Shown here one piece after another: positions 1 through 7,615 of a DNA stretch of 15,005 bases. Below the pieces are notes generated by a model, which saw only the letters and a program-made list of their open reading frames with translations, had not been told where the DNA came from and searched no databases. The position numbers and the translations under genes are program-made. The stretch is from Bacteroidales bacterium Bact_23. GTDB lineage: Bacteria; Bacteroidota; Bacteroidia; Bacteroidales; Lentimicrobiaceae. Position 1 is the stretch's first letter; each line of letters begins with the position of its first letter. The DNA lies in NCBI GenBank assembly GCA_001603685.1, contig LUZO01000290.1:1-15005 (forward strand), given 5' to 3'.

Positions 1-76
1 GATTAGTAGTGTGTTTAATTTGTTGAGTGATTAAAGTTTACTATTAATAAATAAGTTGCGGGCAGGTAATCGAAAT

Positions 77-1432
77 TTAGTTGTAAATTTTCGATGCCCT
101 TGCCGGATTGTCATGCTTTTGACGGCCCATGTAATTCTGCACGCAGCGGAATCCGATATAGCATTTTGCTGTATCCTGGAATTCATAGGTACGGGCATTT
201 ACCTGCAGGTAATATGAAATATCCTTCCACGAGCCACCTCTTACCACTTTGCGTTTGAGTGCAGGCGGATCGCTGTCCTTGGCATTATAGCTGTATGCAG
301 GGTTCATATCCCAGGTAAAGTTATAGGCACTTTCGTCGAAAGCGTCATTTGTCCACTCAGCAACATTACCTGCCATATCGTACAGGCCGAAGTCGTTGGC
401 CGGATAGTGGGCAACAATTACAGGGGTAAGTCCGCCATCGTCAACATAGTTTCCGCGCAGCGGCTTGAAGTTTGCAATGAAGCATCCTTTTTCGTTGCGG
501 GTGTAGGGGCCTCCCCACGGATACGGGCTGAAGGAGTTTCCGCCACGGGCAGCCCATTCCCATTCAGCTTCGGTAGGAAGACGGAATTCGTTTACAACGG
601 CATTGCCCTTACTGTTCAGATAAGCTCTGAGCAGTTCGGTTCTCCAGATGCTGAAAGCCTTTGCCTGTTTCCAGTTTACCCCTACCACAGGATAATTGTC
701 GTAGGCCGGATGCCAGAAGTACCTCTCGGTCATCGGATCATTATATGCGTAGGCATAATCGTGAATCCAGGCAAGGGTATCGGGATAAACATTGATAATT
801 TCTTTGCGGACATACAGCGAGCGGTCTTTCAGACCCTGAGGACGGTTGGCCAGACCGGCATTTACCGGATCGCCGCCTGAATAATCTTTTCCGGCTGCTG
901 CCTTGAAATCGACCCAGTAGTATTCATAGAATAACTTTCTGGTATCAATTTCCTTGCGGCGGAAATAGCGTTCATGCTCGGGCAGGAACATTTCCTCAAG
1001 AGCCTCACGCTCCTCTTCGCCATTCCATTTAATGTTGGCCTTCCAGTTCAGGAAAGGAGGGTCGTATGTCTCTTTTGTTTTTTTGTTTTCTTCAATAAGA
1101 TAAACCTCCGGTTTAATTTCGCCGAGTTTACGCCTGGCGATGGAGTCTCTTACCCAGAATACAAACTGGCGATACTCATTATTTGTGATCTCGGTTTCAT
1201 CCATGTAAAATGCACTCACTGAGACCGTTCTCGGATCATTGATATGTGCATACGGCACATCCTGATCACCAACCCCCATGGTAAAGCTACCCATTGGAAT
1301 GTAAGCCATTCCGAATGGATCGGGCTGGTAAAATTTCTCGCGCTTTTTTACACCAACAAGTTCGCCATTTCCGGAGTTTCCGCAACTGCTCAGGATAAGG
1401 GCTGCAATGATGTAGTTGAAGAGTTTTTTCAT
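77..1432 (-). CDS. porK: T9SS lipoprotein PorK/GldK (formylglycine-enzyme-like fold)
   Basis: This is a 451-residue outer-membrane-associated lipoprotein of the type IX secretion system. In the family, PorK/GldK forms the large periplasmic ring with PorN. A short hydrophobic signal ends in a lipobox LSSC, with the lipidated Cys at residue 17. The rest is a formylglycine-generating-enzyme (SUMF1)-like domain, with RLPTEAEWEWAARGG near residue 284, YDMAGNVAEW near 350, VVRGGSW near 396 and GFRC close to the C-terminus. The segment after VVRGGSW lacks the paired active-site cysteines of true formylglycine-generating enzymes, so a structural role is expected. It lies 117 nt downstream of porP on the same strand, the classic porP-porK order; porL would be expected beyond the left edge. 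A promoter-like element lies in the gap. An ordinary SUMF1-type lipoprotein is less likely because of the porP neighbour. Confidence 0.93.
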   Translation of the reverse strand: MKKLFNYIIAALILSSCGNSGNGELVGVKKREKFYQPDPFGMAYIPMGSFTMGVGDQDVPYAHINDPRTVSVSAFYMDETEITNNEYRQFVFWVRDSIARRKLGEIKPEVYLIEENKKTKETYDPPFLNWKANIKWNGEEEREALEEMFLPEHERYFRRKEIDTRKLFYEYYWVDFKAAAGKDYSGGDPVNAGLANRPQGLKDRSLYVRKEIINVYPDTLAWIHDYAYAYNDPMTERYFWHPAYDNYPVVGVNWKQAKAFSIWRTELLRAYLNSKGNAVVNEFRLPTEAEWEWAARGGNSFSPYPWGGPYTRNEKGCFIANFKPLRGNYVDDGGLTPVIVAHYPANDFGLYDMAGNVAEWTNDAFDESAYNFTWDMNPAYSYNAKDSDPPALKRKVVRGGSWKDISYYLQVNARTYEFQDTAKCYIGFRCVQNYMGRQKHDNPARASKIYN

Positions 1433-1508
1433 GTTTATTCCTGATTTTAATGCAAATAACGGTTTTGGGCTGCTTTTTAGTATGCCGCTATCCGTATTTT
1501 TAGACCGA

Positions 1509-1538
1509 CAAAAATAATAATATAATTTATTAATGCAA
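1509..1538 (-). promoter_or_regulatory. Putative porK promoter (Bacteroidota -33/-7 type)
   Basis: Read on the minus strand, TTG at 1538-1536 is followed after exactly 19 nt by TATTTTTG at 1516-1509, which fits the Bacteroidota -7 consensus TAnnTTTG. Transcription would begin near 1502, leaving about 70 nt before the porK start. It sits in the AT-rich gap after porP and suggests porK can be transcribed apart from porP. This is the best-spaced promoter in the window, although AT-rich sequence can match by chance. Confidence 0.55.
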
Positions 1539-1549
1539 CTTTTTTGTGA

Positions 1550-2539
1550 TTAAAGGAATCGAGTATTTCTGAAACTTCTTCTTGCCTTCTCCAATTCCAG
1601 CTTAAAACTATACCTCAGCATAACCTCATGGCTCCCTGCTCCACCTATTTTTGAAAGAGGTATATCATAAGCGTATCCGAAACTCAAATCCTTTACGCTC
1701 ATTCCAACCATTACTGCGGCTGTTTCCTGAAATCTGTAGGTAAGGCCGCCCCAAAACTTCTCGTTATATTGTAATCTGGCATTCAGGTCAACCTGTGCCG
1801 TGGTTCCGTCGAACTTCACAAATGCGCCCGGGATAAGAACATAGGCCGGATTTCTGATCCAGGTTATTTCGTACCCTGCAGCAGCATAATAGTGCCTTCT
1901 GAGTTTGTAATCCAATCCGCCGTTGCCAAATTCGCGTGAGCCCTCAAGCAACTGAGTGGCCGACAATCCCGCATACAGGCCGCCGGGTTGCTGATAAAAT
2001 ACGCCGAACGCCAGATCGGTGAACATGGTGCTTTCATTGGCTCCTTTCAGAATGGGGTCGTCGTCAACCGGTTTCAGCTTACCCATATCAAGCGATTTGT
2101 TGAGGAAGCCCACATTGAACCCGATTCCCAGCTCCCCATCGCCTACCGGACGATTGTATGCATATCCCAGCCTGACATATATATCTTTAAAGTAACCGAT
2201 TTTGTCCTGCATAATGGTAGCTGCTACCCCACCTCTTAATAAACGCACCGGAGAGTCGCCCGATACAACAATACTTTCGGGTGATACCCTGTGCCCCTCA
2301 TCGTCCTTAATCCCAATCCACTGCTGCCGCATAATGCCGGTAACGGTAATGGCATCGCGCAAGCCGGCATAACCAGGATTAACGGCCATATGATTAAACA
2401 TATTCAGCGTAAACTGCGGCTCCTGCTGGGCAATAAGCGATCCGGTGCACATAAAAATGCTGATAAGCGATAACAATACCGCAGGCTTCAGATGGTTCAC
2501 CGGCTTTATGATTATTTCAATGAGTTTCTTTCCTGTCAT
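1550..2539 (-). CDS. porP: T9SS membrane protein PorP/SprF
   Basis: This is a 329-residue outer-membrane beta-barrel protein of the PorP/SprF family, needed for type IX secretion in Porphyromonas and for SprB export in Flavobacterium. A hydrophobic signal peptide (about residues 18-37, ending SLIAQ) is followed by the family opening QEPQFTLNMFNHMAVNPGYAG. Alternating hydrophobic strands rich in Gly, Tyr and Phe follow, and the protein ends in the charged tail SFRNTRFL typical of the family. It is the first gene of the porP-porK pair. A promoter element at 2723-2730 implies a leader of about 180 nt containing a stable hairpin. Bacteroidota often carry several SprF paralogues, but the adjacent porK marks this one as the core PorP. 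Confidence 0.93.
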   Translation of the reverse strand: MTGKKLIEIIIKPVNHLKPAVLLSLISIFMCTGSLIAQQEPQFTLNMFNHMAVNPGYAGLRDAITVTGIMRQQWIGIKDDEGHRVSPESIVVSGDSPVRLLRGGVAATIMQDKIGYFKDIYVRLGYAYNRPVGDGELGIGFNVGFLNKSLDMGKLKPVDDDPILKGANESTMFTDLAFGVFYQQPGGLYAGLSATQLLEGSREFGNGGLDYKLRRHYYAAAGYEITWIRNPAYVLIPGAFVKFDGTTAQVDLNARLQYNEKFWGGLTYRFQETAAVMVGMSVKDLSFGYAYDIPLSKIGGAGSHEVMLRYSFKLELEKARRSFRNTRFL

Positions 2540-2674
2540 TCCCGGAAAAATAATGCTTCAGGTCCGGTTAAGGATCCTTTTAATTTTTTGGTAACACCTT
2601 AGTTTATTTTAAACCTCCAAAACCGTTCCGTACCTGTTCTCCTCTAATACCAACCTGCAGCATAAATAACAATC

Positions 2675-2707
2675 AAACGGCTGAATTATTATTCAGTCCG
2701 TTTTTTT
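2675..2707. repeat. Terminator-like hairpin in the porP leader
   Basis: AAACGGCTGAAT (2675-2686) pairs with ATTCAGTCCGTTT (2691-2703) through 12 bp, with one bulged T at 2697 and a TATT loop. A run of seven T follows on the plus strand (2701-2707, its first three inside the stem). It resembles an intrinsic terminator for plus-strand transcription, yet no plus-strand gene lies upstream. On the minus strand it would start roughly 10-15 nt into the porP mRNA if the element at 2723-2730 is the promoter, so it could be a 5' stabilising or regulatory stem. Confidence 0.6.
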
Positions 2708-2722
2708 AATCTTTGGAAGCAA

Positions 2723-2730
2723 CAAAAGTA
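2723..2730 (-). promoter_or_regulatory. Putative porP promoter -7 element
   Basis: On the minus strand this reads TACTTTTG, an exact match to TAnnTTTG. It is the only good match found upstream of porP. No -33 TTG lies at the expected distance; the nearest is about 30 nt upstream. The call rests on the -7 element and its position. Confidence 0.45.
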
Positions 2731-2799
2731 ACAATTTCCTTGTATATTTCTATGGTTGAACAAAAAAATCACCTCTAATTGCTTTAAAAGCCGCCGGTT

Positions 2800-2857
2800 A
2801 TCAATAAAATCAGTGGGAAAGGATTGAAACCTTTCTGATACACAGGCATTTATTGAT
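2800..2857. repeat. Nested imperfect inverted repeat between divergent promoters
   Basis: The outer arms ATCAATAAA (2800-2808) and TTTATTGAT (2849-2857) are perfectly complementary. Inside, ATCA (2809-2812) pairs with TGAT (2836-2839), and GAAAGG (2817-2822) pairs with CCTTTC (2830-2835) around a 7-nt loop. The result is one long stem with a 4-nt left bulge and a 9-nt right bulge. It lies upstream of both flanking promoter elements. No T-run follows on the plus strand, while a run of T precedes it on the minus strand, so it is not a standard terminator. Confidence 0.55.
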
Positions 2858-2914
2858 TAAAAAAATAGTTATCCGAATGATTGGAAGGTTAGATTTTTCA
2901 AGCAAAAATGTACA

Positions 2915-2922
2915 TACCTTTG
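2915..2922 (+). promoter_or_regulatory. Putative yitT promoter -7 element
   Basis: TACCTTTG followed by CA is a strong match to the Bacteroidota -7 consensus and lies 48 nt before the first yitT start. A T-rich stretch sits about 20 nt upstream, but there is no clear TTG at -33. It probably drives both yitT genes, since no promoter or terminator is seen between them. Confidence 0.5.
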
Positions 2923-2970
2923 CAAAAATTTTCTAATTATTCAAAAATTACTGAATAACAATAACTTAGC

Positions 2971-3897
2971 ATGGCCTTTGTTCAGAACGATAAACTTTTT
3001 TCCAAAAAATGGTTTATCTCCTACTCACTCATTGTTGTCGGATCTTTTATTCTGGCAGCCGGTTTTGTCTTTTTCATCAATCCTTATAATATCGTTCCCG
3101 GGGGTGTTTATGGTATAGGCATCGTAGTGCATTATCTTACCAAGGGCATGTTTTCGTTCTGGCCTACGGGTATTCCGGTGGGGCTGTTCGGACTGTTGTT
3201 GAACATCCCTCTTACTATAATAGGTATAAAAATACTCGGGCCGCGATTTGGCATAAAAACGGTAATAGGTTTTGTACTCTCCTCTGTTTTTATGGATTTG
3301 CTCACCATGCTTGTGGGCGAAAACGACCCGCTGGGCCTTGCAAGCGATGTGCTGATGGCCTGCGTGTTCGGCGGTGTGCTGGTAGGTTTTGGCCTGGGGC
3401 TCATTTTTAAATCGAAAGCCACCTCGGGCGGATCGGATATCGTGGCGATGATTATTGCAAAATATACCAAACTGCCGCTCGGCCAGCTGATGATATATGT
3501 GGACTCCGTAATTGTACTCTTCGGCCTTATCGTGTTTAAGGATTGGAAAATCCCCCTCTATTCATGGATTCAGATATTTATTGTTGGAAAAGTGATAGAT
3601 ATTACCATGCAGGGAATCAATTACGACAAAACTTTGTTTATCATCTCAAAAGAATACGAACTTATCCGAAAAAAGATTATCTCGGATCTTCACCGCGGAG
3701 GAACTTATATTCCGGGCAAGGGGATGTACAACAACGCTGAAAAGACCATTATCTTCACAGTGCTGAACCGCCGTGAACTGGCTATCCTCGAGGAATATAT
3801 CCATCAGGTTGATCCGAATGCCTTTGTTACTGTTGTGGATGCCAATGAGATACTGGGCGAAGGCTTCAAATCGCTGCGTGATAAGATTGCCGAGTAG
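2971..3897 (+). CDS. YitT family membrane protein, copy 1
   Basis: This 308-residue inner-membrane protein is of unknown transport or regulatory function. Several hydrophobic helices fill roughly residues 15-215, the YitT membrane domain. They include the family hallmarks NPYNIVPGGVYGIG near 37, KILGPRFG near 87 and KSKATSGGSD at 147-156. A soluble C-terminal domain of the DUF2179 type follows from about 220 to 300, including the GGTYIPGKGMY and VDANEILGEGFK regions. It is the first of two tandem paralogues. Compared with copy 2 it has about 11 extra residues, mainly in the loop near residue 60. The substrate cannot be inferred from sequence. Confidence 0.9.
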   Translation: MAFVQNDKLFSKKWFISYSLIVVGSFILAAGFVFFINPYNIVPGGVYGIGIVVHYLTKGMFSFWPTGIPVGLFGLLLNIPLTIIGIKILGPRFGIKTVIGFVLSSVFMDLLTMLVGENDPLGLASDVLMACVFGGVLVGFGLGLIFKSKATSGGSDIVAMIIAKYTKLPLGQLMIYVDSVIVLFGLIVFKDWKIPLYSWIQIFIVGKVIDITMQGINYDKTLFIISKEYELIRKKIISDLHRGGTYIPGKGMYNNAEKTIIFTVLNRRELAILEEYIHQVDPNAFVTVVDANEILGEGFKSLRDKIAE

Positions 3898-3949
3898 CCC
3901 GACAGAATTAACAACAATCAAAATAAAATTTCACCTTAAATAATAAGCA

Positions 3950-4843
3950 ATGGCTTTTCTACAAAAAGAAAGACTCTTTACCCGGAAATGGTTTATCTCG
4001 TATGGCCTGATAGCAGTCGGAACCCTGATGGTAGCAGCCGGATATGTCTTTTTTATCACACCATATAAGATTGTCCCCGGCGGTATTTATGGCATTTCCA
4101 TCATTATCCATCACCTGATGGGGTGGCCCGTAGGGCTGACGGCTCTGGCGTTTAATATACCGCTCACGATTATTGGCACCAAAATTCTGGGGCCCCGCTT
4201 CGGGACTAAAACGGTTGCAGGATTTTTCCTCACTTCCATATTTGTTGATACAATCTCCTATTACAGCGAATACAAACCTCTGGTCGACAGCGACCCGCTG
4301 CTCTCATCAATCTTTGGAGGAGCATTGATTGGTATAGGTGTCGGACTTATTTTCAAATCGAAGGCTACTTCCGGAGGTACCGATGTGATTGCCATGATTC
4401 TGGCAAAATATACCAGGCTGCCGCTTGGCCAGCTTATGATGGGTGTGGATTCAATCATTGTATTGCTAGGATTCATTGCATTTGCCGACTGGCACATTCC
4501 CCTTTACTCATGGATTGCCATTTTTGTCATGGGCAAGGTGATCGATGCTGTGCTCGAAGGGGTTTCGTATGAAAAAACCATCTTCATTGTTTCGGATCAG
4601 TACGAAGCCATCAGAAATAAGATTATCAACGACCTGAACAGGGGCGGCACTTTCCTTTCGGGCGAAGGCATGTACAACGGAAGCCAGAAAAAGGTGATAT
4701 TCACCGTGGTGAACCGCCGCGAGCTTGCCATGCTTGAGGAGTTTATCAATCAGGTGGATCCGAAAGCATTCCTTACGGTAATGGATGCCAACGAGATTAT
4801 CGGGCAGGGATTCAAATCACTGAAAGATAAGTTGGAAGATTAA
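3950..4843 (+). CDS. YitT family membrane protein, copy 2
   Basis: This 297-residue paralogue of the preceding gene shares roughly 60% of residues by eye and has the same architecture. A multi-helix YitT membrane domain contains VPGGIYGIS, KILGPRFG and KSKATSGGTD (136-145), followed by a DUF2179-type cytoplasmic domain with the GEGMYNG and MDANEIIGQGFK regions. It begins 52 nt after copy 1 with no promoter or terminator between them, so the two are probably co-transcribed. A clear hairpin terminator follows at 4893-4921. Conservation is highest in the SGG loop and the C-terminal domain, and lower in the membrane segment around residues 95-120. The pair may form a heteromeric complex, which is inference. 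The physiological role is unknown. Confidence 0.9.
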   Translation: MAFLQKERLFTRKWFISYGLIAVGTLMVAAGYVFFITPYKIVPGGIYGISIIIHHLMGWPVGLTALAFNIPLTIIGTKILGPRFGTKTVAGFFLTSIFVDTISYYSEYKPLVDSDPLLSSIFGGALIGIGVGLIFKSKATSGGTDVIAMILAKYTRLPLGQLMMGVDSIIVLLGFIAFADWHIPLYSWIAIFVMGKVIDAVLEGVSYEKTIFIVSDQYEAIRNKIINDLNRGGTFLSGEGMYNGSQKKVIFTVVNRRELAMLEEFINQVDPKAFLTVMDANEIIGQGFKSLKDKLED

Positions 4844-4892
4844 ACCAGGAACCGGAAACCCGCCATACCGGAAAAACCGGCATGATTAAAGG

Positions 4893-4921
4893 AAATGGCA
4901 GCTGAAACGGCTGCCATTTTT
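4893..4921 (+). terminator. Intrinsic terminator after the yitT pair
   Basis: AAATGGCAGC (4893-4902) and GCTGCCATTT (4910-4919) form a perfect 10-bp stem with a 7-nt loop, ending in a short run of T (4917-4921). It lies 50 nt after the second yitT stop. Because rseP converges from the right and the 5' flank is A-rich, it may also stop minus-strand transcripts, though with a poorer T-run. Confidence 0.75.
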
Positions 4922-5048
4922 ATATGCTGTCTTGTACGGATAGCCCGAAATCCCCTGTTGCTATATCACAGCCCGAAATGATCTGAGTTAATCTCAGTAC
5001 CAAATCCAGGGTAAATGAGCATCCAGCAGAAAGATTCAGAATCTGCCG

Positions 5049-6371
5049 TTATCTGAAAAGTTTGATGATATCATTCCCGTTTGCAAAAATCAGCAGGCCG
5101 AAAAGGATAATCATTCCTACCACCTGAGCATATTCCAGGAATTTATCGGAAGGTTTGCGGCCTGAAACTATTTCGAACAGAAGAAATAGTACATGTCCGC
5201 CATCGAGTGCCGGAATGGGAAGCACATTGAGGATGGCCAGCATTATTGACAGAAATGCGGTAAGGCTCCAGAATGCCTGCCAGTCCCATGTGGAGGGGAA
5301 TATTTTACCGATGGTGATGAATCCGCCAACCGACTCATAAGCCTTTACCTCGGGCGAAAAGATCAGTTTCAGTTGTTTCAGGTAATTACCCACTCCTTTC
5401 CAGGTTTTAACGAAGCCGGCGGGGATAGCCGCTGCAAATGAATATTCTTTCTCACTGAATGTAAAGAGGTTGGCGTAACTTGTGGCAACCCCTATAATAC
5501 CGGCTTCAGGCACCCTCATTGCAAAAGAGAGGGTATCCTCTCCCCTGAGTACCTTCAGGCTGATGTCCTGATTTTTGTATGCCGGTATTGCAGCTTTGAA
5601 CTGGTCAAAATAGAGCACCTCCACATCGTTTATGCCCACAATTCTGTCACCTTCGGCAACGCCGGCCTCTTTGGCGGGAGAATCGGCAGAAAAGCCGGCA
5701 ACATAAAAGGGAACGCGGAAAGTGATAAACTCGGGCGACTGGTGTTTGAGCAACCGGGCCAGAAATCCTTCGGGGATGACGATATCTACAACCTGTCCGT
5801 CGCGCTCCACCTGCACCGACTTCGCCTTATCAAGAATTATCTTTCCGGGAATTTTATGAAAATCCTCTACATATTCATGATCAACCGAGAGTATTTTATC
5901 GCCGTTGCGCAACCCCATCTGCTGAGCCACCGAATCGGCAACAATACCATATTTATTAACCTCAGAGGTTGGCAGGTACTGCTCGCCCCATACCCACAGC
6001 ATTCCTATGTAAATGGCAATTGCCAGTAAAATATTAACGGTAACGCCGCCCAGCATAATGATCAGCCTTTGCCACGCCGGTTTACTTCTGAATTCGTACG
6101 GCTGGGGAGGCTGTTGCATCTGCTCCTTATCCATGGATTCATCAATCATCCCCGAAATCTTCACATAACCGCCAAGTGGCAGCCAGCCAAGGCCGTATTC
6201 CGTTTCTCCTTTTTTGAATTTAAAGAGTGAAAACCAGGGATTGAAGAAAAGGTAGAACTTTTCAACGCGGGTTTTGAAAGCTTTTGCAGCAATAAAATGT
6301 CCGAATTCATGAAAGATGACAAGTATTGACAGGCTTAAAAGTAATTGTGCTGCTTTAGTTAGTATCTCCAT
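5049..6371 (-). CDS. rseP: Site-2 intramembrane zinc metalloprotease RseP
   Basis: This 440-residue inner-membrane protease of the M50/RseP family cuts transmembrane segments of anti-sigma factors and cleared signal peptides. The zinc site HEFGH is at residues 21-25 in the first membrane helix, and the third ligand region LDGGH is at 389-393 near the C-terminus. A membrane-associated loop with LGGYVKISGM follows the first helix, then a second helix (about 103-130). Two PDZ domains span about 130-290 (KYGIVADSVAQQMGLRNGDKI and the SADSPAKEAGVAEGDRI region), followed by the last helices. All catalytic residues are present and the length is normal. It lies 51 nt downstream of dxr, a common arrangement in bacteria, and ends the minus-strand M23-dxr-rseP operon. 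Confidence 0.95.
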   Translation of the reverse strand: MEILTKAAQLLLSLSILVIFHEFGHFIAAKAFKTRVEKFYLFFNPWFSLFKFKKGETEYGLGWLPLGGYVKISGMIDESMDKEQMQQPPQPYEFRSKPAWQRLIIMLGGVTVNILLAIAIYIGMLWVWGEQYLPTSEVNKYGIVADSVAQQMGLRNGDKILSVDHEYVEDFHKIPGKIILDKAKSVQVERDGQVVDIVIPEGFLARLLKHQSPEFITFRVPFYVAGFSADSPAKEAGVAEGDRIVGINDVEVLYFDQFKAAIPAYKNQDISLKVLRGEDTLSFAMRVPEAGIIGVATSYANLFTFSEKEYSFAAAIPAGFVKTWKGVGNYLKQLKLIFSPEVKAYESVGGFITIGKIFPSTWDWQAFWSLTAFLSIMLAILNVLPIPALDGGHVLFLLFEIVSGRKPSDKFLEYAQVVGMIILFGLLIFANGNDIIKLFR

Positions 6372-6422
6372 AGTAAGGGTTGGAAAAAATAAATGAATTT
6401 AACAAAGATTCAGGGTTTTAGT

Positions 6423-7607
6423 TCAGGTGAATTTTGGATGTCTGGAAACGAGTGTCTGTGCAATCCGGCGTGCTTCACGGTCGGTTTCGGCATAAACCTC
6501 AAATTCGGTTGCAGCATTGAACGCAACTTTCTGCATACAATCTTCAATAATACGGGGAATGCCCGTAAAGTCAATTTTGTCATGCAGGAATGCATGAACG
6601 GCAACCTCATTTGCTGCATTCAGCACACACGGCATATTCCCTCCTGTTTCAAGGGCATCGTAAGCAAGCTGAAGACAACGGAAATTCCCGCGGTCGGGCT
6701 GTTCAAAGGTCAGTTCGGGATATTGCATGAAATCGAATCTGGGAAATGTTGTGCAGAGCCTGTGCGGATATGCCAATGCATACTGAATGGGCAGGCGCAT
6801 ATCGGGCAGTCCCATCTGAGCCTTGATGCTTCCATCGCAGAACTGCACCATGCTGTGAATGACCGACTGCGGATGCACCACCACATCAATGCGGTCGGCA
6901 TCGAGGCCGAAAAGCCATCTGGCCTCGATTACCTCAAGCCCTTTGTTCATCAGCGTAGCCGAGTCGATGGTAATTTTGCAGCCCATTGTCCAGTTGGGAT
7001 GACAAAGGGCCTCCGTTTTGGTCACCCGTCTGAGCTGTTCGCTGCTCATACCGCGAAACGGCCCGCCGGAGGCTGTCAGCCAGAGCTTCTCCACAGCATT
7101 GTGAAACTCACCGGCCAGACACTGAAAGATGGCTGAATGTTCGGAATCGACCGGATAAAGGTTGACTCCCTTTTCCCTTGCCAATCCGGTTACCAGCTCG
7201 CCGGCGACCACAAGAGTCTCTTTGTTGGCAATGGCAATCTGTTTTCCGGCGGCTATGGCGCTGAGCGTCGGGCGAAGTCCGGCATAGCCTACCATAGCAA
7301 CCAGTACGATATCAACCGTTTCCATTTCAACGATCTGCACCAGCGATTCTTCACCGGTATATACCTTTATATCGAGCGGTTGCAGCGCCGACGCCACTTT
7401 ATCATACAATGCCTCTTCGCCAATTACCACCGCATTGGGACTGAACTCTGCCGCCTGTTTTATCAGAAGATCGGCATTGCTTTGCGCCGACAGAATCTCA
7501 ACCGTAAAGTAGTCGGGTTGCCGGCGGATAACATCCAGCGCCTGGGATCCGATTGAACCGGTTGAACCCAGGATGGCCACTTTTTTTATTTTGGTATCAG
7601 CAGACAT
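6423..7607 (-). CDS. dxr: 1-deoxy-D-xylulose 5-phosphate reductoisomerase
   Basis: This cytoplasmic enzyme of the MEP isoprenoid pathway converts 1-deoxy-D-xylulose 5-phosphate and NADPH to 2-C-methyl-D-erythritol 4-phosphate. At 394 residues it is full length. The NADPH loop GSTGSIG is at residues 14-20, ANKE at 127-130, the metal ligands D154 and E156 in DSEHSAIFQ, and E225 in NKGLEVIEA. The flexible-loop region SGGPFR is at 180-185 and HPNWTMG at 203-209. All expected motifs are intact. It starts 8 nt after the stop of the M23 gene, so translational coupling is likely, and rseP follows. The pathway feeds undecaprenyl phosphate and menaquinone synthesis, which fits the envelope theme of the operon. 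Confidence 0.96.
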   Translation of the reverse strand: MSADTKIKKVAILGSTGSIGSQALDVIRRQPDYFTVEILSAQSNADLLIKQAAEFSPNAVVIGEEALYDKVASALQPLDIKVYTGEESLVQIVEMETVDIVLVAMVGYAGLRPTLSAIAAGKQIAIANKETLVVAGELVTGLAREKGVNLYPVDSEHSAIFQCLAGEFHNAVEKLWLTASGGPFRGMSSEQLRRVTKTEALCHPNWTMGCKITIDSATLMNKGLEVIEARWLFGLDADRIDVVVHPQSVIHSMVQFCDGSIKAQMGLPDMRLPIQYALAYPHRLCTTFPRFDFMQYPELTFEQPDRGNFRCLQLAYDALETGGNMPCVLNAANEVAVHAFLHDKIDFTGIPRIIEDCMQKVAFNAATEFEVYAETDREARRIAQTLVSRHPKFT

Positions 7608-7615
7608 AAATCCGG

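Larger units (their letters stand above)
2540..2970. other. Divergent intergenic region between porP and yitT
   Basis: This 431-nt AT-rich spacer separates divergent porP and the yitT pair. I see no credible protein gene in it. From left to right it holds the porP leader with a terminator-like hairpin (2675-2707), a minus-strand TAnnTTTG element (2723-2730), a small palindrome GCTTTAAAAGC (2781-2791), a nested inverted repeat (2800-2857) and a plus-strand TAnnTTTG element (2915-2922). The inverted repeat lies between the two promoters and so is probably outside both transcripts. That arrangement would suit a binding site or a separate small RNA. Confidence 0.7.

Noticed and set aside
2604..2663. 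A 19-codon leader reading frame upstream of porP on the minus strand.
   Set aside because: It is too short to separate from chance, with no run of regulatory codons and no clear ribosome site.
4942..4979. Direct repeat AGCCCGAAAT at 4942-4951 and 4970-4979.
   Set aside because: Two 10-nt copies in a non-coding gap, with no array, dyad or conserved spacing to suggest function.
4983..4997. Small hairpin CTGAG-TTAAT-CTCAG downstream of rseP.
   Set aside because: Only 5 bp with no T-run; too weak to call a terminator.
6393..7136. A 247-codon open frame on the plus strand opposite dxr.
   Set aside because: It lies entirely antisense to the well-supported dxr, has no recognisable domain, and reads as a by-product of dxr codon use.
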